Assembly: GCA_050998755.1 (NCBI GenBank)
Contig: JBPCPW010000043.1
Coordinates: 1-43,792 of the forward strand
DNA from: JAXDLW01 sp050998755
GTDB lineage: Bacteria > Chloroflexota > Dormibacteria > DASZGP01
Length of the DNA: 43,792 nucleotides
Reading direction: 5' to 3'
The notes below the pieces were generated by a model, which saw only the letters and a list, made by a program, of their open reading frames with translations, did not search any database and was not told the origin of the DNA. This document shows positions 23,098 through 31,193 of the stretch, piece by piece. Every line of letters starts with the position of its first letter. The first letter of the stretch is position 1. Made by a program: the position numbers and the translations under genes.

Positions 23098-23751
23098 CTA
23101 TCCACGGACCACGTTGACATTGAAGTGCGGGGTGCCGATGACGCCAAAGAGGCGTACCCACAGCGGAAGGTACATCTCCGCGCCGCGTGCGGTGGTGATG
23201 TCGCCGAGCTCGATGATGTCTTCAGCCGGCCACCCAAACGTTTGCAGCAGGGCGCTGACCTGGGTCCTCGCTTCCGAATCATTCCCGCTCACGAAAACAT
23301 TGTGATGGCCGGGCACCAGCGACGGCTCGACCATCACCGGGGCCGACATCGTGTTGAGGGTTTTGACCACCCGCACGTCCGGGTACGCGGACTGGATTTG
23401 CTCGGCCAGGCTGCCGGTGTTGACGATGCTCAGGCTGGGCGGGAACCCGCGGGAGAAATCCAGCGGGTTGGAGATGTCGACCAGGACCTTCCCGCCCAGC
23501 TTCTCCGCACCGGCGGCTTTCAGGACCTCCATCGTGGCCATGCCCATCGTGGCATTGACCACCATTTCGCCGGCGGCCGCGGCGTCGGCGAAGGTCGCCA
23601 CCCGCGCATTCTCGCCCGCAGCCGCCGCCCAGGCCACCGCATCGGGGTGATCCGCGCGTCGTGAACCCATCGTCACCTCATGCCCCAGGGTGACCAGCTT
23701 GCCTCCAACCGTCCGGCCGACGATGCCCGTTCCCAGCACTGCAAATCTCAT
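23098..23751 (-). CDS. F420-dependent NADP oxidoreductase-like protein
   Basis: 217 residues from ATG 23751, which has GAGG 6 nt upstream; a longer reading from 23796 has no support. N-terminal Rossmann motif MRFAVLGTGIVGRTVGGKL with TMGSRRADHPDA as the dinucleotide-phosphate loop (two Arg after Ser suggest NADP). VLVDISNPLDFSRGFPPSL and VRVVKTLNTMSAPVMVEPSL follow, as in the NADP_oxidoreductase/F420 family (PF03807-type). True F420:NADP reductases are of similar length, but many relatives lack F420, so the acceptor is open. It lies between the aldehyde dehydrogenase and the exporter leader on the same strand. Confidence 0.8.
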   Translation of the reverse strand: MRFAVLGTGIVGRTVGGKLVTLGHEVTMGSRRADHPDAVAWAAAAGENARVATFADAAAAGEMVVNATMGMATMEVLKAAGAEKLGGKVLVDISNPLDFSRGFPPSLSIVNTGSLAEQIQSAYPDVRVVKTLNTMSAPVMVEPSLVPGHHNVFVSGNDSEARTQVSALLQTFGWPAEDIIELGDITTARGAEMYLPLWVRLFGVIGTPHFNVNVVRG

Positions 23752-23807
23752 TTCAGTCCTCGTTTCATGGTGGGTCGAAGTGACCCGGCTGCCCATGATG
23801 ACCGAAC

Positions 23808-23836
23808 CCAGCCCCGCGCTTCACGCGGGAGGCTGG
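23808..23836 (-). terminator. strong hairpin after the aldehyde dehydrogenase gene
   Basis: Minus-strand stem CCAGCC plus CCGCG against CGCGG plus GGCTGG, with a 2-nt bulge and loop TGAAG, extendable by GACCG/CGGTC. It lies 12 nt after the aldehyde dehydrogenase stop. No T-run follows, so it may act as an RNA 3'-end stabiliser or a weak terminator. Confidence 0.4.
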
Positions 23837-23847
23837 CGGCGGTCGGG

Positions 23848-25410
23848 TCAGAGCCTGAAATCGACGTCTCCATGGAGATCGATGGTGTCCATCTGCGCCT
23901 TCTGCAGCCGGCCCGAGTAGTCCCAGTTCATGGCCTGCCAGCGGGTGAATTGGTCCAGGACCCAGACCCCGGATTGCCGGCTGCCGTTACCCGACCTGCC
24001 GTTGCCGCCGAAGGGCAGGTGGGCCTCGGCCCCGGAGGTCGAGTTGTTGACACTGACCATTCCCGCCCGGCTCCCCTCGCGGAACTTGAACGCTGCCTTT
24101 GGGTCGGACGTATAGATCGAAGCGGAAAGCCCGAACCCGTGACCGTTGGCCAGCTCGATGGCCTCGTCAAGCGTGGAGAAAGTCCCTGTTCCGACAATCG
24201 GCCCGAAGGTTTCGGTGCTGTAGAGATCATCCCCGGCTCGGATGCCGTCAACCACCGTGGGGTGGCAGAACAGTCCCCCTTCCGGGTCGCCGATGAAGCC
24301 GGCGCGGGGGTTGGCATTGGTGATGCGGCCGGTCCCGGACGAGCCGAACACCGTGTGGTGGTCGCGGACCAGGTTGAGCCAGTCGATGAACCTTTCGTAG
24401 AAGCGCTGGTTGATCATTGGGCCGTAGAGGACGTCGGCCGTGGGGTCGCCCACCACCGCGATCTCGACGGCGTGCCGAAAGCGCGCGATGAACTCGTCAT
24501 GGACATCCCTGTGGATCCACGCGGTCCCCAGCGACGTGCAGCGCTGGCCCGCGGTGCCGAAGCCGCTGAACAGGCAGCCCTCGACGGCCAGGTCAAGGTT
24601 GGCGTCGGGCATCACCACCAGCGGGTTCTTGCCCCCAAGCTCCAGGCAGGGCGACTGCAGGTGACGTCCGGCGAGGGCGCCCAGCTCTCGGCCGACACTG
24701 GACGACCCGGTGAACCCGATCTTATCGATCAAGCCGGCCTCCAGCGCGGCCTCGGTCCCCGCAAAGGTGGTCGGCCCATCGCTGTACACCACCTGGAGCA
24801 CCCCGGCCGGGATACCGCTGCGAAGCAGCAGCTGGGTGAAGGCGTGGGCAATCGCCGGGGTGTACTCCGCCGGCTTCCACACCACGGAGTTGCCACACAG
24901 CAGCGCCGGCACCAGGTACCAGGAGGGCACAGCAACCGGGAAATTACCGGCGGTGATGATCAGCGCCGTACCCACGGGCGTCCGGAAGGTGAAGAGCTGC
25001 TTGTCGCGCATCTCACTGGGTACGGTTTGCCCGTAGAGCCGGCGGCCCTCTCCGACGAAGAACGAGCAGGTGTCCAGAACCTCCTGGACCTCGCCCACCG
25101 ACTCCCGGTAGGGCTTGCCGATCTCGCGCGTTATGACCCGCGCGAGGGCATCCTGGTTGGCCTCCACCAGCCTGCCCAGCTGCTCGATCGCTCGGGCCCT
25201 CACGGGCGCGGGCACCGCGGCCCATTCGCGCTGCACGCGCCGCGCATCGCGGCAGGCGTCAAGGAATTGGGCCACGTCGGCGAGGCGGACCTCGGCGACC
25301 TCGTCGGCCAGGTTGGCGGGGTTGCGCGAGACGATGGTCTCGCCGCGCCCAGCGACGGCGGTGCCGCCGATGATGGAGGTCACTGATTCGCGCTTGACGG
25401 CAATTCCCAT
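23848..25410 (-). CDS. aldehyde dehydrogenase (semialdehyde type, ALDH7-like)
   Basis: 520 residues, NAD(P)-dependent aldehyde dehydrogenase. Cofactor and catalytic motifs: VGTALIITAGNFPVAVPSWY, GFTGSSSVGRELG, catalytic Glu in LELGGKNPLVV, catalytic C291 in GFGTAGQRCTSLG, then ETFGPIV. The FGTAGQRCT context resembles aminoadipate-semialdehyde (piperideine-6-carboxylate) dehydrogenases more than succinate-semialdehyde ones. The ATG overlaps the aminotransferase TGA by one base (TGATG), so the two form one pathway: transamination of a terminal amine, then oxidation of the semialdehyde (GABA, lysine or similar). Confidence 0.88.
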   Translation of the reverse strand: MGIAVKRESVTSIIGGTAVAGRGETIVSRNPANLADEVAEVRLADVAQFLDACRDARRVQREWAAVPAPVRARAIEQLGRLVEANQDALARVITREIGKPYRESVGEVQEVLDTCSFFVGEGRRLYGQTVPSEMRDKQLFTFRTPVGTALIITAGNFPVAVPSWYLVPALLCGNSVVWKPAEYTPAIAHAFTQLLLRSGIPAGVLQVVYSDGPTTFAGTEAALEAGLIDKIGFTGSSSVGRELGALAGRHLQSPCLELGGKNPLVVMPDANLDLAVEGCLFSGFGTAGQRCTSLGTAWIHRDVHDEFIARFRHAVEIAVVGDPTADVLYGPMINQRFYERFIDWLNLVRDHHTVFGSSGTGRITNANPRAGFIGDPEGGLFCHPTVVDGIRAGDDLYSTETFGPIVGTGTFSTLDEAIELANGHGFGLSASIYTSDPKAAFKFREGSRAGMVSVNNSTSGAEAHLPFGGNGRSGNGSRQSGVWVLDQFTRWQAMNWDYSGRLQKAQMDTIDLHGDVDFRL

Positions 25411-26723
25411 CAGAGGCCGTGCACGGCTGCCATGAGGGTTGTCAGGCCATCTTCAAGGTCCTCCTCCGCGATGTTCAGCGGTGGGATCAGCCGGATGACC
25501 TGGTCCTCTCCGCCGCACGACAGGAGCAGCAGCCCACTGTCGAAACAGGTCGCCCGAAGGCGCTCCTGCACCGACGCGGCGGTGGTCCCGCCGCGGTGGG
25601 GGCGGAACTCGATACCGATCATCAGTCCGGCGCCCCTGACCTCAACCACCGCGGGGTGATCGCCGATGCCGTCGCGCAGGCGGCGCATGGTGGCGTCGCC
25701 GAGGCGTGCGGCCCGGCCCACCAACTCCTCCTCCTCGATGACGTCGAGGGTGGCCAGGGCCGCGGCACAGCACACCGGGTTCCCGCCAAAGGTGCTGCCG
25801 TGCGCCGCGGCCGGCCAGGCCTCCATGATGTCGCGCCGCGCGACAATCGCGCTGATCGGCAGGCCGTTGCCCAGGGCCTTTGCCAGCAGCAGGACGTCGG
25901 GCACCACCGGGCCCCGCTGGAAGGCGAACCAGTTGCCCGTCCGCCCGATGCCCGACTGGACCTCATCGGCCACCAGCAGGATGCCGTGCGTGTCCGCGAC
26001 CTCCCTCAACATTGGCAGGAAACCGGCGGGGGGGACGACGTAACCGCCCTCCCCAAGGACCGGCTCGACGAGGATCGCGGCGACGCTGGTGGCTGGGATA
26101 CGCGAGAAGAGCTCGTCGATCGCCGCCCTCGTCCGGGTGACTGCCAGGGCACCAGCCAGGGTGTCGCCCCCGGTGGGGTACGGGACCCGATGAACACCTG
26201 GGAGCAGCGGCGCGTAGCCGTCGCGGTAGTGGGCTTTGCTGCTGGTCAGCGAGGTTGCCGCGAGTGTCCGCCCGTGGAACGCGCCCTCGAAGGCGATCAC
26301 ATCGGTTCGGCCAAGCACGCGACGTGCGAGCTTGATCGCGCCATCCACCGCCTCGGCCCCGGAGTTGGCAAGGAAGCAGAGGTCCAGCCCGGCCGGGGTC
26401 AGTCCAGCCAGGCGCTCGGCCAGCCGGATGTTCATCTCGTGGTGGGTCACCACCGAGACATGAGTCAGGCGCGCGAGCTGCGCCTGCGCGGCGGCGACCA
26501 CCCGGGGGTGACTGTGCCCCACCGCCGTCACGCCTATGCCGCTGGTGAAATCCAGGTATCGGGTGCCGTCGACGTCCCACAGGAACGAGCCCTCGCCGCG
26601 GCTGGCCACGATCTCGTGGTAGCGGTGGTACGCCGGGGTGATGGCGGCGCGGTCACGGGCCAGCCAGCCCGCATTTGCGGTCTCTGTTGGTGCCGGGGTC
26701 TTCCTCGATTCTGTTTGCAGCAT
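25410..26723 (-). CDS. class III aminotransferase (GABA/lysine omega-aminotransferase type)
   Basis: 437 residues, PLP fold type I. Motifs: YLDFTSGIGVTAVGHSHPRV, FLANSGAEAVDGAIKLAR, FEGAFHGRTLAA, LLVADEVQSGIGRTG (PLP-binding Asp), LLLAKALGNGLPIS with the PLP lysine, and HGSTFGGNPVCCAA. The family includes 4-aminobutyrate, 5-aminovalerate, lysine-6- and ornithine aminotransferases; I cannot choose among them, but the coupled semialdehyde dehydrogenase fits an omega-amine substrate. ATG 26723 with AGAGG upstream. An intrinsic terminator ends only 16 nt before the ATG, preceded by a short leader ORF, so the operon is probably attenuation-controlled. Confidence 0.88.
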   Translation of the reverse strand: MLQTESRKTPAPTETANAGWLARDRAAITPAYHRYHEIVASRGEGSFLWDVDGTRYLDFTSGIGVTAVGHSHPRVVAAAQAQLARLTHVSVVTHHEMNIRLAERLAGLTPAGLDLCFLANSGAEAVDGAIKLARRVLGRTDVIAFEGAFHGRTLAATSLTSSKAHYRDGYAPLLPGVHRVPYPTGGDTLAGALAVTRTRAAIDELFSRIPATSVAAILVEPVLGEGGYVVPPAGFLPMLREVADTHGILLVADEVQSGIGRTGNWFAFQRGPVVPDVLLLAKALGNGLPISAIVARRDIMEAWPAAAHGSTFGGNPVCCAAALATLDVIEEEELVGRAARLGDATMRRLRDGIGDHPAVVEVRGAGLMIGIEFRPHRGGTTAASVQERLRATCFDSGLLLLSCGGEDQVIRLIPPLNIAEEDLEDGLTTLMAAVHGL

Positions 26724-26739
26724 CTGATTCCTCTTGTCG

Positions 26740-26776
26740 AAAAAAGCAAAAACCCCTCGGCTGTTGCCGAGGGGTT
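26740..26776 (-). terminator. intrinsic terminator in the leader of the aminotransferase operon
   Basis: Minus strand: perfect 11-bp stem AACCCCTCGGC / GCCGAGGGGTT with loop AACA, running into TTTTTGCTTTTTT. It ends 16 nt before the aminotransferase ATG. It could also end transcripts of the upstream sugar dehydrogenase gene (stop 120 nt away). Confidence 0.88.
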
Positions 26777-26821
26777 GCCGGATGGGTAGCGCGAATGCGC
26801 GCTAGGTCCGTAAACCTCTCG
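26768..26821 (-). promoter_or_regulatory. candidate antiterminator pairing in the aminotransferase leader
   Basis: CGAGAGGTT in the last leader codons (26813-26821) can pair with AACCCCTCG (26768-26776), the terminator 5' arm, with one mismatch. Same arrangement as at 22879-22944. Confidence 0.4.
26787..26804 (-). repeat. hairpin at the leader ORF stop
   Basis: Perfect 7-bp stem TAGCGCG / CGCGCTA with loop CATT on the minus strand. Its first three bases are the leader stop codon, so a terminating ribosome would melt it. Confidence 0.65.
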
Positions 26822-26867
26822 CGGGGGTGGGATCGCCCTCCATCCAGAAACCGGTCTTTATCGACAT
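26802..26867 (-). CDS. leader peptide ORF of the aminotransferase operon (21 aa)
   Basis: Proposed regulatory ORF of 21 codons, ATG 26867 to TAG 26802, beginning MSIKTGFWME. A TAGGAT box lies 8 nt before the ATG. The ORF contains ATA, AGA and TTA, codons that are rare at this base composition; AGA and TTA sit in the stretch that can pair with the terminator. The stop codon lies in a hairpin. No homologue recognised, and no run of a single amino acid points to the ligand. It may be only a ribosome-counting device, or not translated at all. Confidence 0.42.
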   Translation of the reverse strand: MSIKTGFWMEGDPTPARGLRT

Positions 26868-26875
26868 CGCCTTCA

Positions 26876-26881
26876 ATCCTA
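26876..26881 (-). promoter_or_regulatory. -10 box for the aminotransferase leader (leaderless)
   Basis: TAGGAT on the minus strand, 8 nt before ATG 26867 and 15 nt after the sugar dehydrogenase stop. No good -35. Confidence 0.42.
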
Positions 26882-26895
26882 TGCCTGTTCGGGCA

Positions 26896-28227
26896 TCAGT
26901 GGCGGTAGATGCCGCCATCGGTCGAGGTGTAGAGGGCGCCGTCCGGGCCCTGTTTCACGTCGTAGCGACAGTTTCCCACGCCGGTGTCGCTGACTTTGCC
27001 CTGGCTCAAGTACTCGTAAAGGCGGGAGGTGGAGTAGGTGCAGAACAGGAAGTGGCCGGGGTATTCACCGGTCGACCAGGTCATGCCGGTGGGGGCCGCG
27101 AAGTACACCGCGCTCTTGTTGTAAGGCCCACCCTCGGTGCTGTACTGCGGCCCGCGACCCTGGCAGCTGGAATGGCCCCCAAAGGGATGGTCATAGCCCC
27201 AGCAGGTGGCCCACTCGTAGAGCACCCCGGGCCCGGTCCCGACCCAGTCGAACTCGTCACCGCAGGATCCGCATGGGGTGCCCGCTTCTCCCGAGGGTCC
27301 GTTGTTGGTGACCGCCAGGCTGCCGTCGGGTGCGAAGGCGATGCCGAAGGGGTTGCGCAGGCCCGCGGTCCAGATGGTGCGACCGCTGCCGTCCAGGTTG
27401 AAGCGGATCACCTTTCCCCGCATGTCGCTCCAGTCCTGGGCGGCGGCCGCGAAGTGGTTGTCGCCGATGGTGGCGAACAGGTGCCCGTCGGGACTTACCG
27501 CCAGCCGGCCGCCCTTGTGGCAACAGTCGGACCCCGCCGGCAGCTTGGCGGCGATCATCGTCGCGTTGGTCGCGGTGCCCGCGCAATCGGTCCAGCGAAT
27601 GATGTTCTGGGTGACGCCGTCGGTATTGGAGTAAAAGGCGAAGACCGAGCTCCCGGAGATCGCCAGGCCCAGCAGACCGCGCTCCCCACTGGTGGTGGTG
27701 CTGACGGTCGCAAAGGTACGCGCCGCGCCGCCCTGGTAGACCATGACCGAACCGCCGCGCTCCGCCCAGAACAGCCGGTCGTCGGGCGACCAGGCCAGCG
27801 CCACCGGCGTGATGGCCCCAAGCCGGCCCACGGGGAAGCCGCCCGGGGGCGGGCCGCCGCACCCGACGGGAGGGGGCACGGGCGCGGGTGCCGGCCCCGG
27901 TGGGGCAGGCGCAGGAACGCCGGGCGGGGCAGGGGCCGCCGTCCCGGCCGGGCTCGCCGGTGACGAGTCAGGGGGGGAGTCGGAAGGGGAGGGAGAGGGC
28001 GAGTCCGTGGGCGAGGGCGAGGGCGATTGGGCGTCGGAGACGCTCGGCGTCGGCGCGGGTGAGCCACTTTCGCTGGGCGCCGGCAACGGCCTGAGCGCGG
28101 TTGGCGTCGCTCGTCGTGGCGCGGAGGAAAGGGCGACTGCCGCCGCTCCCGCGGCCACCAGCACGACCAGTACCGGGACGGCGACGCGCATCCGGGGTGG
28201 GAGCCGGCGGAGCCAGGCGATCAGCAT
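26896..28227 (-). CDS. membrane-anchored glucose/sorbosone dehydrogenase-like propeller protein
   Basis: 443 residues. Membrane anchor at about 15-35 (VAVPVLVVLVAAGAAAVALS), then a Pro/Ser/Ala-rich linker of about 85 residues that would span the cell wall, then a six-bladed propeller of the GSDH type (ITPVALAWSPDDRLFWAERG, CCHKGGRLAVSPDGHLFATIGDN, AGLRNPFGIAFAPDG). The HKGGRL histidine corresponds to the catalytic His of soluble PQQ glucose dehydrogenases; PQQ use is inferred only. Several Cys suggest disulfides. ATG 28227 has a TACAGT box 6 nt upstream. It may have its own promoter or close the MoxR-VWA operon, 33 nt after the VWA stop. Confidence 0.83.
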   Translation of the reverse strand: MLIAWLRRLPPRMRVAVPVLVVLVAAGAAAVALSSAPRRATPTALRPLPAPSESGSPAPTPSVSDAQSPSPSPTDSPSPSPSDSPPDSSPASPAGTAAPAPPGVPAPAPPGPAPAPVPPPVGCGGPPPGGFPVGRLGAITPVALAWSPDDRLFWAERGGSVMVYQGGAARTFATVSTTTSGERGLLGLAISGSSVFAFYSNTDGVTQNIIRWTDCAGTATNATMIAAKLPAGSDCCHKGGRLAVSPDGHLFATIGDNHFAAAAQDWSDMRGKVIRFNLDGSGRTIWTAGLRNPFGIAFAPDGSLAVTNNGPSGEAGTPCGSCGDEFDWVGTGPGVLYEWATCWGYDHPFGGHSSCQGRGPQYSTEGGPYNKSAVYFAAPTGMTWSTGEYPGHFLFCTYSTSRLYEYLSQGKVSDTGVGNCRYDVKQGPDGALYTSTDGGIYRH

Positions 28228-28233
28228 CTCCCT

Positions 28234-28239
28234 ACTGTA
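28234..28239 (-). promoter_or_regulatory. -10 box for the sugar dehydrogenase-like gene
   Basis: TACAGT on the minus strand, 6 nt before ATG 28227. An AGGGAG touches the ATG, too close to act as an SD, which favours leaderless initiation. Confidence 0.42.
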
Positions 28240-28260
28240 GGCCTCGGTCCGCCGTGCGGG

Positions 28261-29205
28261 CTATGGGAGGATCCGGAACCACCAGAGGCTCAGGCTCGCT
28301 CCCACCAGAAGCACAACTGCGCCAAGGATCACCAGCGGGACGGTGGCGTCGAAGCGGAATGGCCGGTAGCCGAACTCGGTGCCCAGCGCGGCGTAGATCT
28401 GGCTCAGTTGGCCGGCCCCCTCGGCGAAGAAGTATTTGCCACCGGTCCCCGTTGCTATTGCGCCCAGGGCGGCCTCGTCAACTCCGCCGATGTCCTGGCC
28501 GTGCACCTGCACCGCGCTGTTGCGTGTGCCGATGCCGATGGTGTCGACCGCTATGCCGGCGGCCTTGGCCTGCGCCGCCGCCTGCAGAGGGTCGGGGCCG
28601 CGGTTGGTGACGCCGTCGGTGAGCAGCACGATCAGGGCGGGGGTCCGGCCCGCGCCCTTTGTCCTGGTGCCGGAGGTGAGCTGCTGGACGGCAAGCTGCA
28701 GGGCGTCGCCGGTGTCCGTGGCCCCGCCGGCCTGCAGGTTGTCCAGCGCCGTCGCCACCGTCTCGCGGTTGTCGGTCAGCGGTGCCTGCAGCACGGGCGA
28801 GCTGGCGAAGCTGACCAGGCCGACGCGCGCATTGGAGGGCAGCTGGTTGATCAGGCTGTGGGCAGCGGTCCTGGCGGCCTCGAGCCGGGTTGGCTGCACG
28901 TCGGTGGCGTCCATCGACCCAGAGGTGTCCACGATCAGCATCACGCTGGAGTCGTTGCGCGCGATCTCCAGGTTGAAGACGGGCTGCGCGATGGCCACCA
29001 CCAGGCCGGCGGCCCCAAGCAGGAACAGCAGCGGTGGGACATGACGTCGGCGGCCGGGGCGCCGGCCGACCACGCTCTCCAGCAGGGCGACGTCGGTGAA
29101 GCGAAGCGTGAACTTTTTGCGGCGCCGCTGGGCCAGGATGTAGAGCACCGCAAGCAGCGCAACCGCGACGAGGCCGAAGAGCAGGAAGGGCTGCTGGAAG
29201 GTCAC
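28261..29205 (-). CDS. VWA-domain membrane protein (BatA-like)
   Basis: 314 residues. N-terminal helix (about 6-24), a second (about 57-77), then a von Willebrand A domain with an intact MIDAS motif DTSGSMDATD, plus Thr in ATDTGDAL and Asp in LLTDGVTNRG, and a C-terminal helix (VPLVILGAVVLLVGASLSLWWF). Such proteins are cofactors of MoxR AAA ATPases in envelope or metal-dependent protein assembly. The ATG overlaps the DUF58 stop by 4 bp; the MoxR-DUF58-VWA order is the standard cluster. Confidence 0.92.
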   Translation of the reverse strand: MTFQQPFLLFGLVAVALLAVLYILAQRRRKKFTLRFTDVALLESVVGRRPGRRRHVPPLLFLLGAAGLVVAIAQPVFNLEIARNDSSVMLIVDTSGSMDATDVQPTRLEAARTAAHSLINQLPSNARVGLVSFASSPVLQAPLTDNRETVATALDNLQAGGATDTGDALQLAVQQLTSGTRTKGAGRTPALIVLLTDGVTNRGPDPLQAAAQAKAAGIAVDTIGIGTRNSAVQVHGQDIGGVDEAALGAIATGTGGKYFFAEGAGQLSQIYAALGTEFGYRPFRFDATVPLVILGAVVLLVGASLSLWWFRILP

Positions 29206-30143
29206 CGCGTCCCCTTCCGAGCGAGGCCGCCGCGCATCGCCTGGCGCACCCGCAGGTAGGCGATCAGCTGGTTGACCACCGGCTCGGCGGTGCTCACCTC
29301 AAACAACTGCGCGCGTGCCGAGCGCACATCGGCGATGAGTGTGTCTCGCCTGTCGGCAGCGGCTGCGCGGAACCGGGCACGGAGTTTCCTGTTGCCGGTG
29401 TCGACCTCCACCTGCCGGCCCGTCTCGGGGTCCTCGAAGGTCACGATCCCGATGGGTGGGAGATCGCTTTCGCGGGGGTCCGAGACCCGGGCAGCCACAA
29501 CATCATGCCGAATCGAGAGCGCCTTCAATGGGCGCTGCCAGCCGGGTTCCACGAGGAAGTCGCTGATGACGATGATCAGGGACGGCCGGGTGACCAGCCT
29601 CGCCGCGTCCTTCAGCGTCTCGGCCAGGCTGGTGCGTCCCGTGGTCTCGGTGACCGCGCGCTGGGCCTCGATGCGCGACATCAGTTGGAGCCTTCCCTGA
29701 CGTCCACCGCGCAGCGGGAAGACGCACCGCACCTGGTTGTCGAAGACGATCGCGCCGACCCGGCTGCCATGCCGCGACAGGAGCATGGTCACCAATTCGA
29801 CCAGCTCGCGGGCCGCGTCACGTTTGAGCGCTCGAGCCGTGCCCCAATCGAGCGAGCGACTGGCATCCACCAGGAGCCAGACGTCCAGCCCGCGCTCCTG
29901 GTGGGACTCGCGCACGAAGGGACGATCAGACCGCGCGGTGAGGTTCCAGTCGATCAGTCGAGCGTCCTCTGACGGCTGATACTCCCGGACGTCCGCGTAC
30001 TCGATGCCGGGGCCGCGGTAAAGGCTGCGCTCATCGCCCGCGGTGTGCACCCCGAGCCGGTGCGCCAGGGGCCATCTCAGCCGTCGCAGCACCTCGCGGG
30101 CGGGTGCGCCGGCGTTGCCCTTGGAACCCTCAGGAGGCAACAC
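29202..30143 (-). CDS. DUF58 family protein
   Basis: About 313 residues. DUF58 signature YRGPGIEYADVREYQPSEDA followed by RLIDWNLTARSDRPFVRE, then a VWA-like half beginning WLLVDASRSLDWGTA and LIIVISDFLVEPGW. It is a cytoplasmic partner in MoxR systems; biochemical role not settled. The start is probably GTG 30143 or TTG 30140, inside the last codons of MoxR (overlap about 11-14 bp); a reading from 30233 would overlap MoxR by 100 bp and its extra residues look non-conserved. Confidence 0.9.
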   Translation of the reverse strand: MLPPEGSKGNAGAPAREVLRRLRWPLAHRLGVHTAGDERSLYRGPGIEYADVREYQPSEDARLIDWNLTARSDRPFVRESHQERGLDVWLLVDASRSLDWGTARALKRDAARELVELVTMLLSRHGSRVGAIVFDNQVRCVFPLRGGRQGRLQLMSRIEAQRAVTETTGRTSLAETLKDAARLVTRPSLIIVISDFLVEPGWQRPLKALSIRHDVVAARVSDPRESDLPPIGIVTFEDPETGRQVEVDTGNRKLRARFRAAAADRRDTLIADVRSARAQLFEVSTAEPVVNQLIAYLRVRQAMRGGLARKGTR

Positions 30144-31185
30144 GGTCGGCCAGGTCGATGCGTGGCGCAGGCAGGCGCTCGAGCACCCGATCAACGATGT
30201 TCTCGGTCGAGACCTCGTCGGCGATGCCGTCATAACTCAGCACGATGCGGTGGCGAAGCACCTCCGGCGCGACGTCGGTGATGTCATGCCCCAGGACGTA
30301 ACTGCGACCCCTGATGAACGCCAGGGCGCGCGCCGCCTCAACCATGTGGATGGATGCGCGAGGACTGGCCCCGTAGGCGATGGCCCCCTGGAACTCCGGC
30401 AACCCCATCGCCGCAGGGTTCCGGGTGGCGGCCGCCAGGCTGGCGGCGTAGGAGATCAGCACCGGGTCGACGTACACCAGCCGCACCGCGGCCTGCATCT
30501 CCAGCAGCTGGTCCAGACTTATCACCTGCCGAACCTCGATCGGGTCGCCGATCATGCGCTCGATGATGACCACCTCCTCGGCATGTGAGGGGTAGCCCAC
30601 CAGCACCTTGAGCATGAAGCGGTCAATCTGCGCCTCGGGTAGGGGATAGGTGCCATCAGCCTCGATCGGGTTCTGCGTCGCCAGGACCAGGAAGGGCTCG
30701 CTGACCGGGTGGGTCTGCTTGCCGATGGTCACCTGGTGCTCCTGCATCACTTCGAGCAAGGCCGACTGCACCTTGGCGGGGGCGCGGTTGACCTCATCTG
30801 CCAGCAGCAGGTTGCAGAACACCGGGCCGAGCTCGGTGGAGAATTCGCCCTTGCTCGGGTTGTAGATGCGGGTGCCGACCAGGTCTGCCGGCACCAGGTC
30901 AGGGGTGAACTGGATCCTCCCGAAGGTGCCGCCGACAGCCTCCGCGAGGGCGCGCACCGTGGCGGTCTTGGCCAGTCCCGGTACACCCTCGAGAAGGACG
31001 TGGCCCCCGGCGAGAAGCGCCACCAGCAGGCGCTCCAGCATCCGATCCTGGCCGACGATCCGGCGGCGAACCTCGAACAGGACCTCTTCCACGGGCGCCG
31101 GCACGTGGGCGTTGTAGTCCACGGGGGCTGCCGCGGCGGCCGGGGGGATCTCGACCCGCTCGTCACCTGCCTGCATCTGCGTCAT
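30130..31185 (-). CDS. MoxR-family AAA+ ATPase
   Basis: 351 residues. Walker A VLLEGVPGLAKTATVRAL, Walker B LLLADEVNRAPAKVQSALLE, sensor 1 LATQNPIEADGTYPLPEAQ and arginine-finger region DRFMLKV. MoxR proteins act as chaperone-like ATPases with VWA partners, both encoded here immediately downstream. ATG 31185 has AGGAG 6 nt upstream. It follows the HtrA stop by 8 nt, placing the module in one operon with the PhoPR-like system and the protease. Confidence 0.95.
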   Translation of the reverse strand: MTQMQAGDERVEIPPAAAAAPVDYNAHVPAPVEEVLFEVRRRIVGQDRMLERLLVALLAGGHVLLEGVPGLAKTATVRALAEAVGGTFGRIQFTPDLVPADLVGTRIYNPSKGEFSTELGPVFCNLLLADEVNRAPAKVQSALLEVMQEHQVTIGKQTHPVSEPFLVLATQNPIEADGTYPLPEAQIDRFMLKVLVGYPSHAEEVVIIERMIGDPIEVRQVISLDQLLEMQAAVRLVYVDPVLISYAASLAAATRNPAAMGLPEFQGAIAYGASPRASIHMVEAARALAFIRGRSYVLGHDITDVAPEVLRHRIVLSYDGIADEVSTENIVDRVLERLPAPRIDLADRVAS

Positions 31186-31193
31186 GCTTTCTC

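Noticed and set aside
23680..26789. Plus-strand open frames of 568 and 456 codons opposite the aldehyde dehydrogenase and aminotransferase
   Set aside because: Shadows of two clear enzymes; no recognisable motifs and no ribosome binding sites.
26740..26867. SAM-type riboswitch in the aminotransferase leader (CCGGCAACC string)
   Set aside because: The string alone matches; the conserved AGAGGTGGAGGGA-type core and kink-turn are not present.
27840..28090. Low-complexity C/G-rich stretch as a DNA repeat array
   Set aside because: It encodes the Pro/Ser/Ala-rich stalk of the sugar dehydrogenase-like protein in frame; no exact tandem unit.
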